Source of the DNA: Niastella sp. OAS944
GTDB taxonomy: Bacteria; Bacteroidota; Bacteroidia; Chitinophagales; Chitinophagaceae
Reading direction: 5' to 3'
Assembly: GCA_024809215.1 (NCBI GenBank)
Contig: JANUBW010000001.1
Location: 2,646,841-2,710,840, forward strand
Length of the DNA stretch: 64,000 bases
The first letter of the stretch is position 1, and each line of letters opens with the position of its first letter. Positions 1 through 9,038 of this stretch are shown one piece after another. The notes below the pieces were generated by a model. The model worked only from the letters and a program-made list of their open reading frames with translations, was not told the DNA's origin and searched no databases. The position numbers were made by a program, and so were the translations under genes.

Positions 1-1115
1 CACTACGCAGATGTACTTTATGCCATACCAGGTTTTCAAAACCGCCTTCTTCACCTGCTTCAAGCAGCAATGGCATCAGTACATTACTGATAGCCTGAGA
101 AGCAGTGCGGGCAAAACCCGATGGAATGTTGGGAACGCAATAGTGAATAACACCGTATTTCATAAATATCGGTTGTTCATGACTGGTGATCTCTGAAGTT
201 TCAAAACAACCACCACGGTCGATACTAACATCAATGATCACACTGCCGGGACGCATATTGCTGATCATTTCTTCGGTTACAACAACCGGCGTACGGCCGC
301 TTTGCGAACCCAGGGCGCCAACGGCCACCTCACAGGTCTTTAATTGCTTGGCCAAAATGCGTGGCTCCATTACTGAGGTCCACATACGTTGACCGATATT
401 GTTTTGTAACCGTTTTAACCGGTATACACTATTGTCGAATACTTTAACCGATGCGCCCAATGCCAATGCAGCCCGGGCGGCAAACTCTCCTACAATACCG
501 GCGCCTAAAATAATAACCTTGGTTGGGGGAATACCAGAGATACCACCCAGCAAAACACCCTTACCATGGTTGGCCGAACCCAGGTATTGCGCCGCAATAA
601 GCATTACTGCACTACCGGCAATTTCACTCATACTGCGAACGATGGGTAAGCTGTCGCTATCGTCTTTAAGGTTCTCGAAGGAGATGGCGGTAATGCGCTT
701 TTCCATCATCTTTTGCAGGAACTCAGCCTTCATGGCCGAAAGATGAATGGGCGATATGATCACCTGGTTGAACTGCAGATGGGCCATATCTTCTTCAACC
801 ACCGGGGCGCTTTTTACCAGAATTGGCGCCTTATACACCGCCGCTTTATCATATACTATTTGAGCGCCCGCCTCGCTATAATCGCGATTGCGAAAATGCG
901 CAGCTTCGCCCGCATTATTCTCAATAACTACATTATGTCCATTGCTCACCAACACACCCACCGCTTCAGGGGTAAGTGCAATGCGGTTTTCCTGGAAAGC
1001 AGTTTCCTTAGGTATGCCAATATGCAATTGTGCCCCTTTGGGTTTTATATCCAGGGTTTCCTGCAATGTTTCGTAACTAAAAGAAGTGCTGATGATCGGC
1101 TTTTGCTGGGACATG
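1..1115 (-). CDS. ald: Alanine dehydrogenase, C-terminus cut by window edge
   Basis: NAD-dependent alanine dehydrogenase/PNT family, which interconverts alanine and pyruvate plus ammonia in the cytoplasm. Read on the minus strand, the frame is open to base 1. It begins MSQQKPIISTSF and shows the family start IGIPKETAFQENRIALTP, then a Rossmann dinucleotide loop LGAGIVGEFAARAA, and later GSVIIDVSIDRGG and YCVPNIPSGFARTAS, both typical of Ald. About 371 codons are visible; the last residues lie outside the window. The ATG at 1115 is the first in frame after a TAG about 90 bases upstream, so the start is fairly safe. The N-terminus is about 30 residues longer than classical Ald, where IGIPKE starts the protein; this extension is seen, its meaning is unknown. 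Divergent or upstream partners are not visible. Confidence 0.93.
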
Positions 1116-1270
1116 TAGCAGTAAATGATTTTACCCCCATAATCGGGGCCACAAGTTACAACTTTTACCTATTGTGGTGAAAGTCAATTATACATACCGG
1201 CCCGGCCTGCTTGGGTCGTTTTAGCCCTTAAAGCAGACAAGTTGGCCGGAATTATCACAAATAGAAAAGT

Positions 1271-1678
1271 TTATACGATAGAAATGGTACGGGTAGCCTG
1301 GTCAATTACCTGAACTTCTATCCTGGCCGTATCTTCAGGCAAAATACCCTCGGCCCGGCCCGGCCATTCAACCAGGCAAATATCACCCGAGTAAAGACAA
1401 TCCTCTACCCCTGCCCGTACGGCTTCCTCCTCATCCTTTAACCGGTACAGGTCTATATGGAAAATTCGACCACCGGGATATGAATACTCGTTTATTATGG
1501 AAAAAGTGGGGCTGCCCACTGTACTTGTTACGCCCTTTTCATCGCATAAGGCATGAATGAGCGTTGTTTTACCCGCCCCCATATTGCCATAAAAGGCGAT
1601 GACCTTACGACCATCAACAAGTTCCCAAAACCGGCGTGCTGTTTGCCGGATATTTTCTAATGTAGATTCAAGCTGCAT
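1271..1678 (-). CDS. tsaE: tRNA threonylcarbamoyladenosine biosynthesis ATPase TsaE
   Basis: P-loop ATPase that works with TsaB and TsaD to make the t6A modification at position 37 of ANN-decoding tRNAs. The 135-residue product carries a Walker A loop (YGNMGAGKTTL), the TVGSPTFSIINEY switch region, a Walker-B-like HIDLYRL and CLVEWPGRAEGILP near the end, all diagnostic for the family. A longer frame opens at 1801, but the extra 41 residues have no family counterpart. The ATG at 1678 gives the normal TsaE length and sits just below a TATCTTTG promoter element, so I use it. It is divergent from the metal ATPase gene at 1805. Other TsaBCD genes are not in the window. Confidence 0.93.
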   Translation of the reverse strand: MQLESTLENIRQTARRFWELVDGRKVIAFYGNMGAGKTTLIHALCDEKGVTSTVGSPTFSIINEYSYPGGRIFHIDLYRLKDEEEAVRAGVEDCLYSGDICLVEWPGRAEGILPEDTARIEVQVIDQATRTISIV

Positions 1679-1685
1679 AAAGGCG

Positions 1686-1693
1686 CAAAGATA
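1686..1693 (-). promoter_or_regulatory. -7 element of tsaE promoter (TATCTTTG)
   Basis: A perfect TAnnTTTG on the minus strand only 8 bases before the tsaE ATG, implying a leaderless or nearly leaderless transcript. No clear -33 TTG is seen at the right distance. Bacteroidota primary sigma factors recognise TAnnTTTG. Confidence 0.55.
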
Positions 1694-1774
1694 ATACCTG
1701 CGGCGGAACGACAGATTTAAGTTAAAATTGCAACAGTGTGAACATATTATCGCCTCAATGCCGGGATTGAGCGG

Positions 1775-1782
1775 TAAATTTG
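1775..1782 (+). promoter_or_regulatory. -7 element before the metal ATPase gene (TAAATTTG)
   Basis: TAnnTTTG match 22 bases before the ATG at 1805, placing the start of transcription close to 1790. No good -33 TTG was found. Confidence 0.45.
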
Positions 1783-1804
1783 CAAATACACTCAACCCCA
1801 TTGG

Positions 1805-3931
1805 ATGAACATGAAAAAAGTGAATTGGAAAGTAGATGGCATGACCTGCTCAAATTGCGCGCTGACCGTTCAGCAATACCTCACCAATGAAGGGCTGGGT
1901 AATGTGAAGGTGAACCTGATTGGGGGCGAAGTGAGCTTTGATATCGATGGCAAAAATGAGCAACAAATACTCAAAGGCATTGAATCGCTTGGCTATTCAG
2001 TTCATGGCGAGGAATTACCCGGTCCTAAAAAGAGTAAAAAACTGCTTCGCAACCATAAGCAACGGTTCCTTTTCTGCCTGGTATTTACCTTACCGCTGAT
2101 GTTGCATATGTTCGACCGGTGGATACATATTCACTGGCTTATGAACCCCTGGGTACAACTGGGCCTTTGTTTACCTGTTTACATAGTGGGTATGGATTTT
2201 TTTGGACGCAGTGCCATTAAAAGCATTCGCAACCGCATGCCCAATATGAATGTGCTGGTGGCCCTTGGCGCTACAGCAGCGTTCATCTACAGCCTTACCG
2301 GCGCGCTGTTGAATCTTGGCGAAGGCTACCTTTTCTTTGAAACTACCGCTTCCATCATTACCCTGGTATTCCTGGGCAATTATTTGGAAGATGCCTCCAT
2401 ACAATCGACCCAGCGGGCATTGAACAGCCTGGCCAAATCGCAAAAGGTGATGGCCAATATGATCGCCTTCGACGAAAACCACCAGGAGATCATATTTCCT
2501 ATAGAGAATACCCAACTGCGTAGTGGCGATCTTATTCTTATCAAAAGCGGCGAACAGGTACCTGCCGATTGTAAGATCTTAACGGGCGATGCCACCGTGA
2601 ACGAATCGATCATCACCGGTGAAAGTTTACCCATTACCAAAAAAGCAAAGGATAACCTTATTGGTGGCAGCCTTGTCGTTGATGGCATTATAAAAGCACA
2701 GGTAACAGCCGAAGCAAAAGATTCTGTTCTTTCAAACATTATAAACCTGGTAAAACAGGCGCAAAGCGAAAAGCCGCCGGTACAACAAATGGCCGATAAG
2801 ATCAGCGCCATCTTTGTTCCCACGGTACTGGCCATTGCCGTAATAGCCTTTATAGTGAACTACATTATCCTGCACGATTTTACCATGGCGTTGATGCGTA
2901 GCATAGCCATTCTTGTAATTGCCTGCCCCTGTGCCATGGGACTGGCCACCCCTGCCGCCATTGCCGTTGGCTTAGGCCGGGCCGCCCGTAACGGCGTGCT
3001 GTTCCGTAATGCCAAAAGCCTTGAATTGTTCAGGACCATCAAACAGGTGGTGTTTGATAAAACTGGTACACTAACTACCGGCCGGTTCGAACTGGCCAAT
3101 TACCATGTAATTGCCGATAATATTTCACCCGATGAATTTAAGCAAATTGCTTTTTCATTGGAGAAATACAGCAACCACCCAATAGCCCAATGCATAACGC
3201 TTAGCTGGAAACGAAAAGACGACATCAGATGGGCTAAGATAGAAGAGAAAAAAGGCATTGGTATGACCGCCACTACGGCCTCTGGCGATCATTATATAGC
3301 CGGTTCGTTTGAAACGGCTATGGCGCTTACTACCGAAGATTCGCATAATGTATATATCATTCGCAATGGCGAACTTATTGGCTGGATAGATGTAAAAGAT
3401 GAAGTGCGTCCTGAAGCCATTTCAATTGTACAGTACCTGCGACATAAAGGTATTCGAACTATTTTATTAAGCGGCGACCGGTTGAACAAATGCCGCCAGC
3501 TGGCCAATCTGCTGGGCATTGATGAGGTGATTGCAGAAAAGAAGCCGGAAGAAAAGCTGCATGTTATTGAAGACCTCACCCTGCAAGGCCCAACGGCCAT
3601 GGTGGGCGATGGCATCAATGACGCGCCCGCACTGGCAAAAGCCACTATTGGTATTTCATTAAGCGAAGCATCACATATAGCCGTACAAACGGCCGATGTG
3701 GTATTGATGAACAGTGGCATCAAGAACCTGCCATTAGCGCTGGGTTTAGGCCGTCATACGTTTATGACCATTAAACAAAATCTCTTCTGGGCATTTATTT
3801 ACAATATCATTGCCATACCTGTAGCCGCTTTTGGTTTGCTTACGCCTACATTTGGGGCGCTGGTTATGGGGTTGAGTGATGTAGTGCTTGCTATTAATTC
3901 GGGGAGGCTGTTTGTTAAGAAGGTGGCTTGA
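1805..3931 (+). CDS. Heavy-metal (copper-type) P1B-ATPase
   Basis: Inner-membrane ATP-driven exporter of soft metal ions, most likely Cu(I). The 708-residue protein has one N-terminal HMA domain with a CSNC metal site (C15 to C18), a membrane helical region, the actuator loop with ITGES, the CPC transmembrane metal site (C374-P375-C376, within ACPCAMGLATP), the phosphorylation motif DKTGTLT with D418, an NHPIA histidine-proline motif, and the hinge GDGINDAPAL starting at about 601. CPC plus one HMA domain fits CopA/P1B-1 ATPases; metal specificity cannot be settled from this alone. The stop codon TGA at 3929-3931 abuts a heptamer array. No metal-responsive regulator lies beside it. A second ATG two codons in (1811) is an alternative start. 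Confidence 0.95.
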   Translation: MNMKKVNWKVDGMTCSNCALTVQQYLTNEGLGNVKVNLIGGEVSFDIDGKNEQQILKGIESLGYSVHGEELPGPKKSKKLLRNHKQRFLFCLVFTLPLMLHMFDRWIHIHWLMNPWVQLGLCLPVYIVGMDFFGRSAIKSIRNRMPNMNVLVALGATAAFIYSLTGALLNLGEGYLFFETTASIITLVFLGNYLEDASIQSTQRALNSLAKSQKVMANMIAFDENHQEIIFPIENTQLRSGDLILIKSGEQVPADCKILTGDATVNESIITGESLPITKKAKDNLIGGSLVVDGIIKAQVTAEAKDSVLSNIINLVKQAQSEKPPVQQMADKISAIFVPTVLAIAVIAFIVNYIILHDFTMALMRSIAILVIACPCAMGLATPAAIAVGLGRAARNGVLFRNAKSLELFRTIKQVVFDKTGTLTTGRFELANYHVIADNISPDEFKQIAFSLEKYSNHPIAQCITLSWKRKDDIRWAKIEEKKGIGMTATTASGDHYIAGSFETAMALTTEDSHNVYIIRNGELIGWIDVKDEVRPEAISIVQYLRHKGIRTILLSGDRLNKCRQLANLLGIDEVIAEKKPEEKLHVIEDLTLQGPTAMVGDGINDAPALAKATIGISLSEASHIAVQTADVVLMNSGIKNLPLALGLGRHTFMTIKQNLFWAFIYNIIAIPVAAFGLLTPTFGALVMGLSDVVLAINSGRLFVKKVA

Positions 3932-3933
3932 CG

Positions 3934-3975
3934 TGAAACGGCAAACGTGAAACGGCAAACGTGAAACGTGAAACG
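3934..3975. repeat. Heptamer array, family A, after the metal ATPase stop codon
   Basis: Six consecutive 7-base units of two kinds, TGAAACG and GCAAACG, in the order 1-2-1-2-1-1. It starts two bases after the TGA of the metal ATPase gene. The inverted counterpart lies at 4514-4541, so the pair brackets the four-helix-bundle gene. Confidence 0.85.
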
Positions 3976-4078
3976 GAATACAGGTCTCCGCTATTGCAAA
4001 CTTCCGACTTAACTTAACCTCGCCCATAAGCGAAAATATGATCCTGGTTAGCATTCATATTCATTTCAATCATTATGA

Positions 4079-4086
4079 TACATTTG
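4079..4086 (+). promoter_or_regulatory. -7 element of four-helix-bundle gene (TACATTTG)
   Basis: Perfect TAnnTTTG ending 7 bases before the ATG at 4094, so the mRNA would have almost no leader. Confidence 0.5.
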
Positions 4087-4093
4087 AATAAAA

Positions 4094-4468
4094 ATGTTCA
4101 TACCATTAAACCACAAAACCCTCGATGTGTATAAAGCAGCTCATGAAATGCTTTTGGAATGTTATAAGATCACCAGTTTATTACCCCAGGAAGAAAAATA
4201 TGTTCTGGTATCACAAATAAGAAGAGCGTCTTTATCTGTTAAATTAAACATTGCAGAAGGATCTTCAAGAAAATCACCATCTGAAAGAAAACGTTTTTAT
4301 GAAGTAGCAAGAAGTTCTGTTGTTGAAATAGACTCAGCTATGGAGGCTGTTGTTGATCTTAAATATGTGACTTTAGAGAAATTACAAAAATTAGGTGTAT
4401 TATTAAATCGCTGTTTTAGCATGCTTTGCAACATGACCGGTGGAAATAAGGGACCTGGCAATTTGTGA
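4094..4468 (+). CDS. Four-helix-bundle protein (S23/IVS-encoded family)
   Basis: Small helical protein of 124 residues. The signature RRASLSVKLNIAEGSSRKS followed by an FYEVARSSVVEIDSAMEAVVDL helix is typical of the family annotated as four helix bundle protein, also known from 23S rRNA intervening sequences and related in fold to Avd of diversity-generating retroelements. Members form homopentamers; their function outside those contexts is unknown. No reverse transcriptase or variable repeat is nearby, so a retroelement role is not supported. The gene is visibly richer in A+T than its neighbours and sits alone between two inverted heptamer arrays, which suggests acquired or mobile origin (inference). 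Confidence 0.88.
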   Translation: MFIPLNHKTLDVYKAAHEMLLECYKITSLLPQEEKYVLVSQIRRASLSVKLNIAEGSSRKSPSERKRFYEVARSSVVEIDSAMEAVVDLKYVTLEKLQKLGVLLNRCFSMLCNMTGGNKGPGNL

Positions 4469-4513
4469 TGCAATTAGCGAGTCCGAAAATAATTATGAGG
4501 CTCAAGTATAGGA

Positions 4514-4541
4514 TTTTCACGTTTCACGTTTGCCGTTTCAC
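4514..4541. repeat. Heptamer array, family A, inverted copy before recQ
   Basis: Units TTTTCAC, GTTTCAC, GTTTGCC, GTTTCAC: the reverse complement of the array at 3934-3975. It ends 15 bases before the recQ ATG. Reading TTG at 4530 as a start would put repeat sequence into the protein, which argues for the ATG at 4557. Confidence 0.85.
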
Positions 4542-4556
4542 GATCCACAACTAACA

Positions 4557-6464
4557 ATGCACAACATTCACTCAATACTAGAAAACTACTGGGGATATCG
4601 CTCCTTCCGCCCACTACAGGAAGATATCATTGCTTCTGTAATGTCGGGAAAAGATACCCTTGCCCTGATGCCTACCGGCGGGGGTAAATCGCTATGCTTT
4701 CAGGTGCCCGCAATGGCGCAGGAAGGATTGTGTCTGGTGATAAGCCCGTTGATCGCTTTGATGAAAGACCAGGTTGACAACCTGAAGAGAAAAGGTATTA
4801 CAGCATTTGCCATTTACTCGGGCATGAACCGTAAGGAAGTGATCAACATTCTTAAACTGGCTACACACAGTAATTGTAAGTTCTTATACGTTTCGCCAGA
4901 ACGGTTAGAGACCAACTTATTTCAGGAATACCTGCCGGCGCTTGAGGTCAATCTTATTGCGGTGGATGAAGCACACTGTATTTCGCAATGGGGTTATGAT
5001 TTCAGACCACCCTATTTACGTATTGCAGCCCTGCGCGAAGAATTACCAGGCGTACCTATACTGGCCCTTACCGCCTCGGCTACGCCAGCTGTGCAAAACG
5101 ACATCTGCGACAAACTGCAATTCAAAAACCATAAGGTCTTCAGCCGCTCGTTTGAACGGCCCAATTTATCATACAGCGTTTTTACGGTTGAATCAAAGAT
5201 CAACAAGATCACCGAAATATTAAAAAAGGTACAGGGCAGCAGCATAGTGTATTGCAAAAGCCGTAAACGCACCAGGGAGATCAGCGATCTGCTTAACATG
5301 CATGGCATTACTGCCGACTTCTATCACGCCGGACTGCAACAGGAAGTGCGGATGAAAAAGCAGGCTGCCTGGATCAATAACAGCGTTCGCACAATTGTTT
5401 GTACCAATGCCTTTGGTATGGGTATAGACAAACCCGATGTGCGTGTTGTGGTCCATGCCGATGTGCCTGACTGCCTCGAAAACTATTACCAGGAAGCAGG
5501 CCGCGCCGGCCGTGATGAAAAGAAATCTTACGCCGTATTGTTGTACGACGATAAAGAGCTGAATGAATTACAACAGCTTCCCGAAATTCGCTTCCCTACG
5601 CTCGATGATATAAGACAGGTATATGAATCGTTGATGAACTATCTGCAAATACCATCAGGGTTAGGCGAAGGCAACTATTACAATTTTGATTTTACCGACT
5701 TTATAAAAAAGTTCCGGCTCGACCTTCACCAGGCCATCTATTCTATAAAAGCCCTGGAACAGGAAGGCCGTATATCATACCACGAACAAATATTTTTACC
5801 GGCACGTATTCAATTTATAACCGGCAAAAGCTGGCTATACCAGTTCGAGAAAGATAACCCGCAGCTGGAGCCATTAATTAAAACTTTGTTACGTACCTAT
5901 GAGGGCATTTTTGATATACCGGTGAACATTCATGAAAAAAGCATCGCCTTCTTATTAAAAAAAGAAGAAGCTCATGTTATACATGACCTGAAAAGACTGG
6001 ATGCCAATGCCATCATTGAATACATTCCCCGTAAGGAAACACCACAGATATATGTAATGCTGAACCGTATAAGAACGGAATACCTTCGCATTGACATGAC
6101 CGGTTATGAGAAAAGAAAAAAGCAATTCATTGAGCGTATTAAAAAAATGATAGAATACGTTCACCTGCCACAACAATGCCGCAGTCAATATATTGCCGAT
6201 TACTTTGGCGATAGCAAATCAAAACCATGCGGTATTTGCGACAATTGCCTGCAACAAAAAAACCACGATCTTACTGCTACGGAGTTTGAAACTATTTCAC
6301 AATCTATTTTTACCATCATCAGGCAACGTCCTGTGCAAAGCGAAATTTTACCACAGCAATTACCCGGCATAAAACAGGAGAAACTTTTTAAAGTACTCGA
6401 CTTTCTGCAATCGGAGAATAAACTGTTTGTAGATAAAGAAGGGTATGTAAGGGCTGCAAAGTAA
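4557..6464 (+). CDS. recQ: ATP-dependent DNA helicase RecQ
   Basis: 3'-5' superfamily-2 helicase used in recombination and fork repair. The 635-residue product starts with the RecQ motif 0 region (YWGYRSFRPLQEDII), then Walker A MPTGGGKSLCFQVP with K44, the DEAH box (D137), LTASATP, the helicase C-lobe with NAFGMGIDKPDVR and YQEAGRAGRD, and a RecQ zinc site CGICDNC plus a winged-helix tail. No HRDC domain is present; this is the short Bacteroidota type. The start is taken as ATG 4557, because the upstream TTG frame is repeat-derived. It converges with the SnoaL-like lipoprotein gene across a hairpin. Confidence 0.95.
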   Translation: MHNIHSILENYWGYRSFRPLQEDIIASVMSGKDTLALMPTGGGKSLCFQVPAMAQEGLCLVISPLIALMKDQVDNLKRKGITAFAIYSGMNRKEVINILKLATHSNCKFLYVSPERLETNLFQEYLPALEVNLIAVDEAHCISQWGYDFRPPYLRIAALREELPGVPILALTASATPAVQNDICDKLQFKNHKVFSRSFERPNLSYSVFTVESKINKITEILKKVQGSSIVYCKSRKRTREISDLLNMHGITADFYHAGLQQEVRMKKQAAWINNSVRTIVCTNAFGMGIDKPDVRVVVHADVPDCLENYYQEAGRAGRDEKKSYAVLLYDDKELNELQQLPEIRFPTLDDIRQVYESLMNYLQIPSGLGEGNYYNFDFTDFIKKFRLDLHQAIYSIKALEQEGRISYHEQIFLPARIQFITGKSWLYQFEKDNPQLEPLIKTLLRTYEGIFDIPVNIHEKSIAFLLKKEEAHVIHDLKRLDANAIIEYIPRKETPQIYVMLNRIRTEYLRIDMTGYEKRKKQFIERIKKMIEYVHLPQQCRSQYIADYFGDSKSKPCGICDNCLQQKNHDLTATEFETISQSIFTIIRQRPVQSEILPQQLPGIKQEKLFKVLDFLQSENKLFVDKEGYVRAAK

Positions 6465-6465
6465 A

Positions 6466-6496
6466 AGGCGAGCTTCCCCTAAAGGGAAACCCGCCT
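6466..6496. terminator. Imperfect hairpin between convergent genes
   Basis: Outer stem GGCG/CGCC and inner stem TTCCC/GGGAA around CTAA, directly after the recQ stop and before the stop of the minus-strand gene. There is no good T tract on the plus side, so it is a weak terminator call. Confidence 0.4.
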
Positions 6497-6504
6497 GGTT
6501 ATAT

Positions 6505-7059
6505 TTATTTCTTCTTTGGCATTTGCATGCCTACCTGCATCATCATGGTATTGGGCGATTGCACATTATGGTGTTCCACTACCTGACCGGCATCGTTCAT
6601 TTTGAAGATATCAACATCTTTCATTTTGTATGATTTGTTGGTGGCCTTCATACCCATAAAATCACCTTTCATGGTACCACTCCATTCGCCCCAAACCATT
6701 ACCCAATCGCCATCGGCCACATATTTCAAATCGCTGCCTTTGTTATCGGGAAAAGCGGTCATCCAGGTTTGAATCATTTTCATGATGCTGTCTCTCCCTT
6801 TTATGGGCGGCATGCTTCCATCGCCATAATCAACACAATCGGGTGAACAATCCTTCAGCATTTCCGCTACATTTTTCGATTCCATAGCCGCAAAACTGGC
6901 CATGATCACTTTTTTGTTGCGCTCTGTTTTGCTTTCGGCCATTGCAGAGTCGCCCATCTTATGCTCCCCCGTTTCGGCACCTTCCGTTTTGTTGGTATTG
7001 GTACCGCATGAGGTAATAAGCGCTGTAGCAACAGCAAGCAATACAATCGTTTTCTTCAT
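6505..7059 (-). CDS. SnoaL/NTF2-like lipoprotein
   Basis: A 184-residue protein with a lipoprotein signal (MKKTIVLLAVATALITSC, lipobox LITSC), a short low-complexity linker, and an NTF2-fold domain of the SnoaL-like type (KKVIMASFAAMESKNVAEML, then CVDYGDGSMPPIKGRDSI and VVEHHNVQSP). The family includes polyketide cyclases and many uncharacterised members with a ligand pocket. Location is likely the periplasmic face or outer membrane. The C-terminus is methionine-rich (TMMMQVGMQMPKKK), as is the linker; metal binding is possible but only inferred. It is a single gene convergent with recQ. Confidence 0.8.
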   Translation of the reverse strand: MKKTIVLLAVATALITSCGTNTNKTEGAETGEHKMGDSAMAESKTERNKKVIMASFAAMESKNVAEMLKDCSPDCVDYGDGSMPPIKGRDSIMKMIQTWMTAFPDNKGSDLKYVADGDWVMVWGEWSGTMKGDFMGMKATNKSYKMKDVDIFKMNDAGQVVEHHNVQSPNTMMMQVGMQMPKKK

Positions 7060-7166
7060 ACTTGTTATTTTAGGTTAATAAATGCTACACATTCGGGCCG
7101 AATGGTTGGGAACACTAAAAAATTAACAATAGAAGATAGGGTTCGATTGCTACAAATAAGGGCTTA

Positions 7167-8741
7167 TTAAAACCAGCTGCTCGATTTTTTACGTGAAGAA
7201 CTCTTTCCGCCCAAACCCAATGCGCCCAGTAAACTGCGCGTAATTATATTGGCAGCTGTGCGGCCTATTTGTTTGGTAACAGAGCTGTCAAGCACTTTTT
7301 CAAGTGTTGATTTTTCTTCTTTTTTAGAAGCCTTTGAAGGCTTTTCAGCTTCTTTTGCGGCTTTTTCTTCTTCCGTCTTTTGTGCAGCTTCTTCAAGCTT
7401 TGCGGTTAAGATCTCACAGGCGCTTTCGCGGTCTTCATCGTTGGCATATTTCTTTACCAGCTTCGATTTATTTACCAGTGAATCCATTTCTGCATCAGTA
7501 AGCACATCCATACGCGAACGGGGCGGCACCAACATGGTATGCAGCAAAGGCGTGGGAATACCTTTTTCGTTTAATGCGGTTACCAGGGCCTCACCAATAC
7601 CCAGCTGGGTAAGCAACTCGGCTGTTTGATAGTATTCAGTTTCGGGATAGTTTTCTGCGGCCTGTTTTATGGTCTTTCTATCAGCAGCAGTAAATGCGCG
7701 CAACGCATGCTGTACTTTCAAACCCAGCTGACTTAAAATTGCGGCAGGAATATCCTGCGGGTTTTGTGTACAAAAGAAAATGCCTACGCCTTTTGAACGA
7801 ATAAGTTTTATTACGGTTTCAATTTGTTGCAACAATGCATCGGTTGCCTCCTGAAATACCAGGTGCGCCTCATCGATGAACATAACCAGCTTGGGTTTGT
7901 CAATATCACCGGCCTCGGGTAAAGTAGCATACAGTTCGGCCAGCATTTGCAGCATAAATGTAGAGAACAGCTTAGGCCGGTTTTGCATATCGGTTACACG
8001 CAGCACACTTATCATACCACGACCATCATCTGAAATGCGCATCAGATCGTCGATCTCAAAAGAAGGTTCGCCAAAGAAATGATCGGCGCCCTGTTGTTGC
8101 AGTTCAATAACTTTACGCAATATGGTACCGGTGCTGGTAGTAGCAATTTTACCATATGCCTTTTCAATCTCACTCTTGCCTTCATCGCTGATATACTGTA
8201 TTACTTTTATAAAATCCTTCAGGTCGAGCAGGGGCATTTTGTTATCATCGCAATATTTGAAGATGATAGAAACAATGCCTTCCTGGGTATTATTGAGGTC
8301 GAGGATCTTTGATAATAAGATAGGGCCAAACTCACTTACGGTAGCACGAAGCCGTACGCCCTTTTCATTGCTGAGCGACATCAGTTCAACCGGAAAAGCC
8401 CCGGGTTTATATTCACCGCCGATCTTTGCAAGACGTTCTTTTATATTGTTGTTTTCGGTACCTGCGGCAGCAATACCACTCAGGTCGCCTTTTATATCCA
8501 TCAGCAGCACTGGTACACTGGCATCACTCAACGCTTCGGCTATCAGCTGCAAGGTCTTTGTTTTACCGGTACCGGTAGCCCCGGCAATTAGTCCATGCCG
8601 GTTCATGGTCTTTAATGGAATGCATGCATCTGCTCCCGGCAGCACCTCGCCATCTAATACAGCCGTACCTATGCGAAAAGATTCTCCTTTGAATGTATAG
8701 TTATCCTTTACTAACCGAACAAATGCATCTTTATTAGGCAT
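7167..8741 (-). CDS. HerA-like ATPase, DUF853/YjgR family
   Basis: Cytoplasmic FtsK/HerA-clade P-loop ATPase of 524 residues. Walker A is GATGTGKTKTLQ (about residues 54-65), Walker B is KLVMFIDEAHLVF, and a sensor region reads GVGIFFCTQNPQDIPAAIL. The C-terminal part has a long lysine/glutamate-rich segment (EEEKAAKEAEKPSKASKKEE), then RTAANIITRSLLGALGLGG. The family is widespread, and its cellular role is poorly known; DNA or nucleic-acid translocation is inferred from HerA relatives. No NurA nuclease gene is adjacent. It stands alone, with a 290-base gap to the Cpn10 gene upstream. Confidence 0.9.
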   Translation of the reverse strand: MPNKDAFVRLVKDNYTFKGESFRIGTAVLDGEVLPGADACIPLKTMNRHGLIAGATGTGKTKTLQLIAEALSDASVPVLLMDIKGDLSGIAAAGTENNNIKERLAKIGGEYKPGAFPVELMSLSNEKGVRLRATVSEFGPILLSKILDLNNTQEGIVSIIFKYCDDNKMPLLDLKDFIKVIQYISDEGKSEIEKAYGKIATTSTGTILRKVIELQQQGADHFFGEPSFEIDDLMRISDDGRGMISVLRVTDMQNRPKLFSTFMLQMLAELYATLPEAGDIDKPKLVMFIDEAHLVFQEATDALLQQIETVIKLIRSKGVGIFFCTQNPQDIPAAILSQLGLKVQHALRAFTAADRKTIKQAAENYPETEYYQTAELLTQLGIGEALVTALNEKGIPTPLLHTMLVPPRSRMDVLTDAEMDSLVNKSKLVKKYANDEDRESACEILTAKLEEAAQKTEEEKAAKEAEKPSKASKKEEKSTLEKVLDSSVTKQIGRTAANIITRSLLGALGLGGKSSSRKKSSSWF

Positions 8742-8907
8742 ATTAAAATTTTATGGCAGAAAGATACATGTTTACCCCGAACTGGCAAGCCCCTGGCAAC
8801 GGTCAGATTATAATTTTTATGGAAGTGTTGCAGGCTGGAAGTGGCTTCTTAATATATTGATAGTAAGCACAGTTACCAGTTACCCCGGTCCGTGTTACCA
8901 GAACAAC

Positions 8908-8933
8908 AAAAAAGCCGTGCCTAAGCACGGCTT
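8908..8933 (-). terminator. Intrinsic terminator of the Cpn10 gene
   Basis: Perfect 8-bp stem AGCCGTGC/GCACGGCT with a 4-base loop, followed on the minus strand by six T residues. It lies about 100 bases after the stop of the minus-strand gene at 9035. Confidence 0.8.
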
Positions 8934-9000
8934 GCGGGTAACTTCTTTAATTGCTGTTCAATTTTGAGGCCGCAGAAAATCGGACTGCCGGCGGGGGAAG

Positions 9001-9038
9001 CATTATCACATTAGCACATTAGCTAATTATCACATTAG
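9001..9038. repeat. Octamer array, family B, starting at the Cpn10 stop codon
   Basis: Units CATTATCA, CATTAGCA, CATTAGCT, AATTATCA, CATTAGA on the plus strand. On the minus strand the first unit TAATGTGA contains the TAA stop of the Cpn10 gene. The same family returns between atpF and atpH at 58562-58736. Confidence 0.85.

Noticed and set aside
713..1180. Plus-strand frame of 155 codons opposite alanine dehydrogenase
   Set aside because: Antisense of a clearly recognisable conserved enzyme; no motif on the plus strand.
2171..2515. Minus-strand frames opposite the metal ATPase
   Set aside because: Shadows of a conserved gene; no domain and poor codon pattern.
3934..3975. CRISPR array
   Set aside because: Units are 7 bases with no spacers between them; no cas gene in the window.
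4094..4468. Diversity-generating retroelement accessory (Avd) gene
   Set aside because: Fold family is related, but no reverse transcriptase or template/variable repeat pair is nearby.
4530..4556. TTG start that would lengthen RecQ by nine residues
   Set aside because: These codons are family A array sequence; the ATG at 4557 gives the normal RecQ N-terminus.
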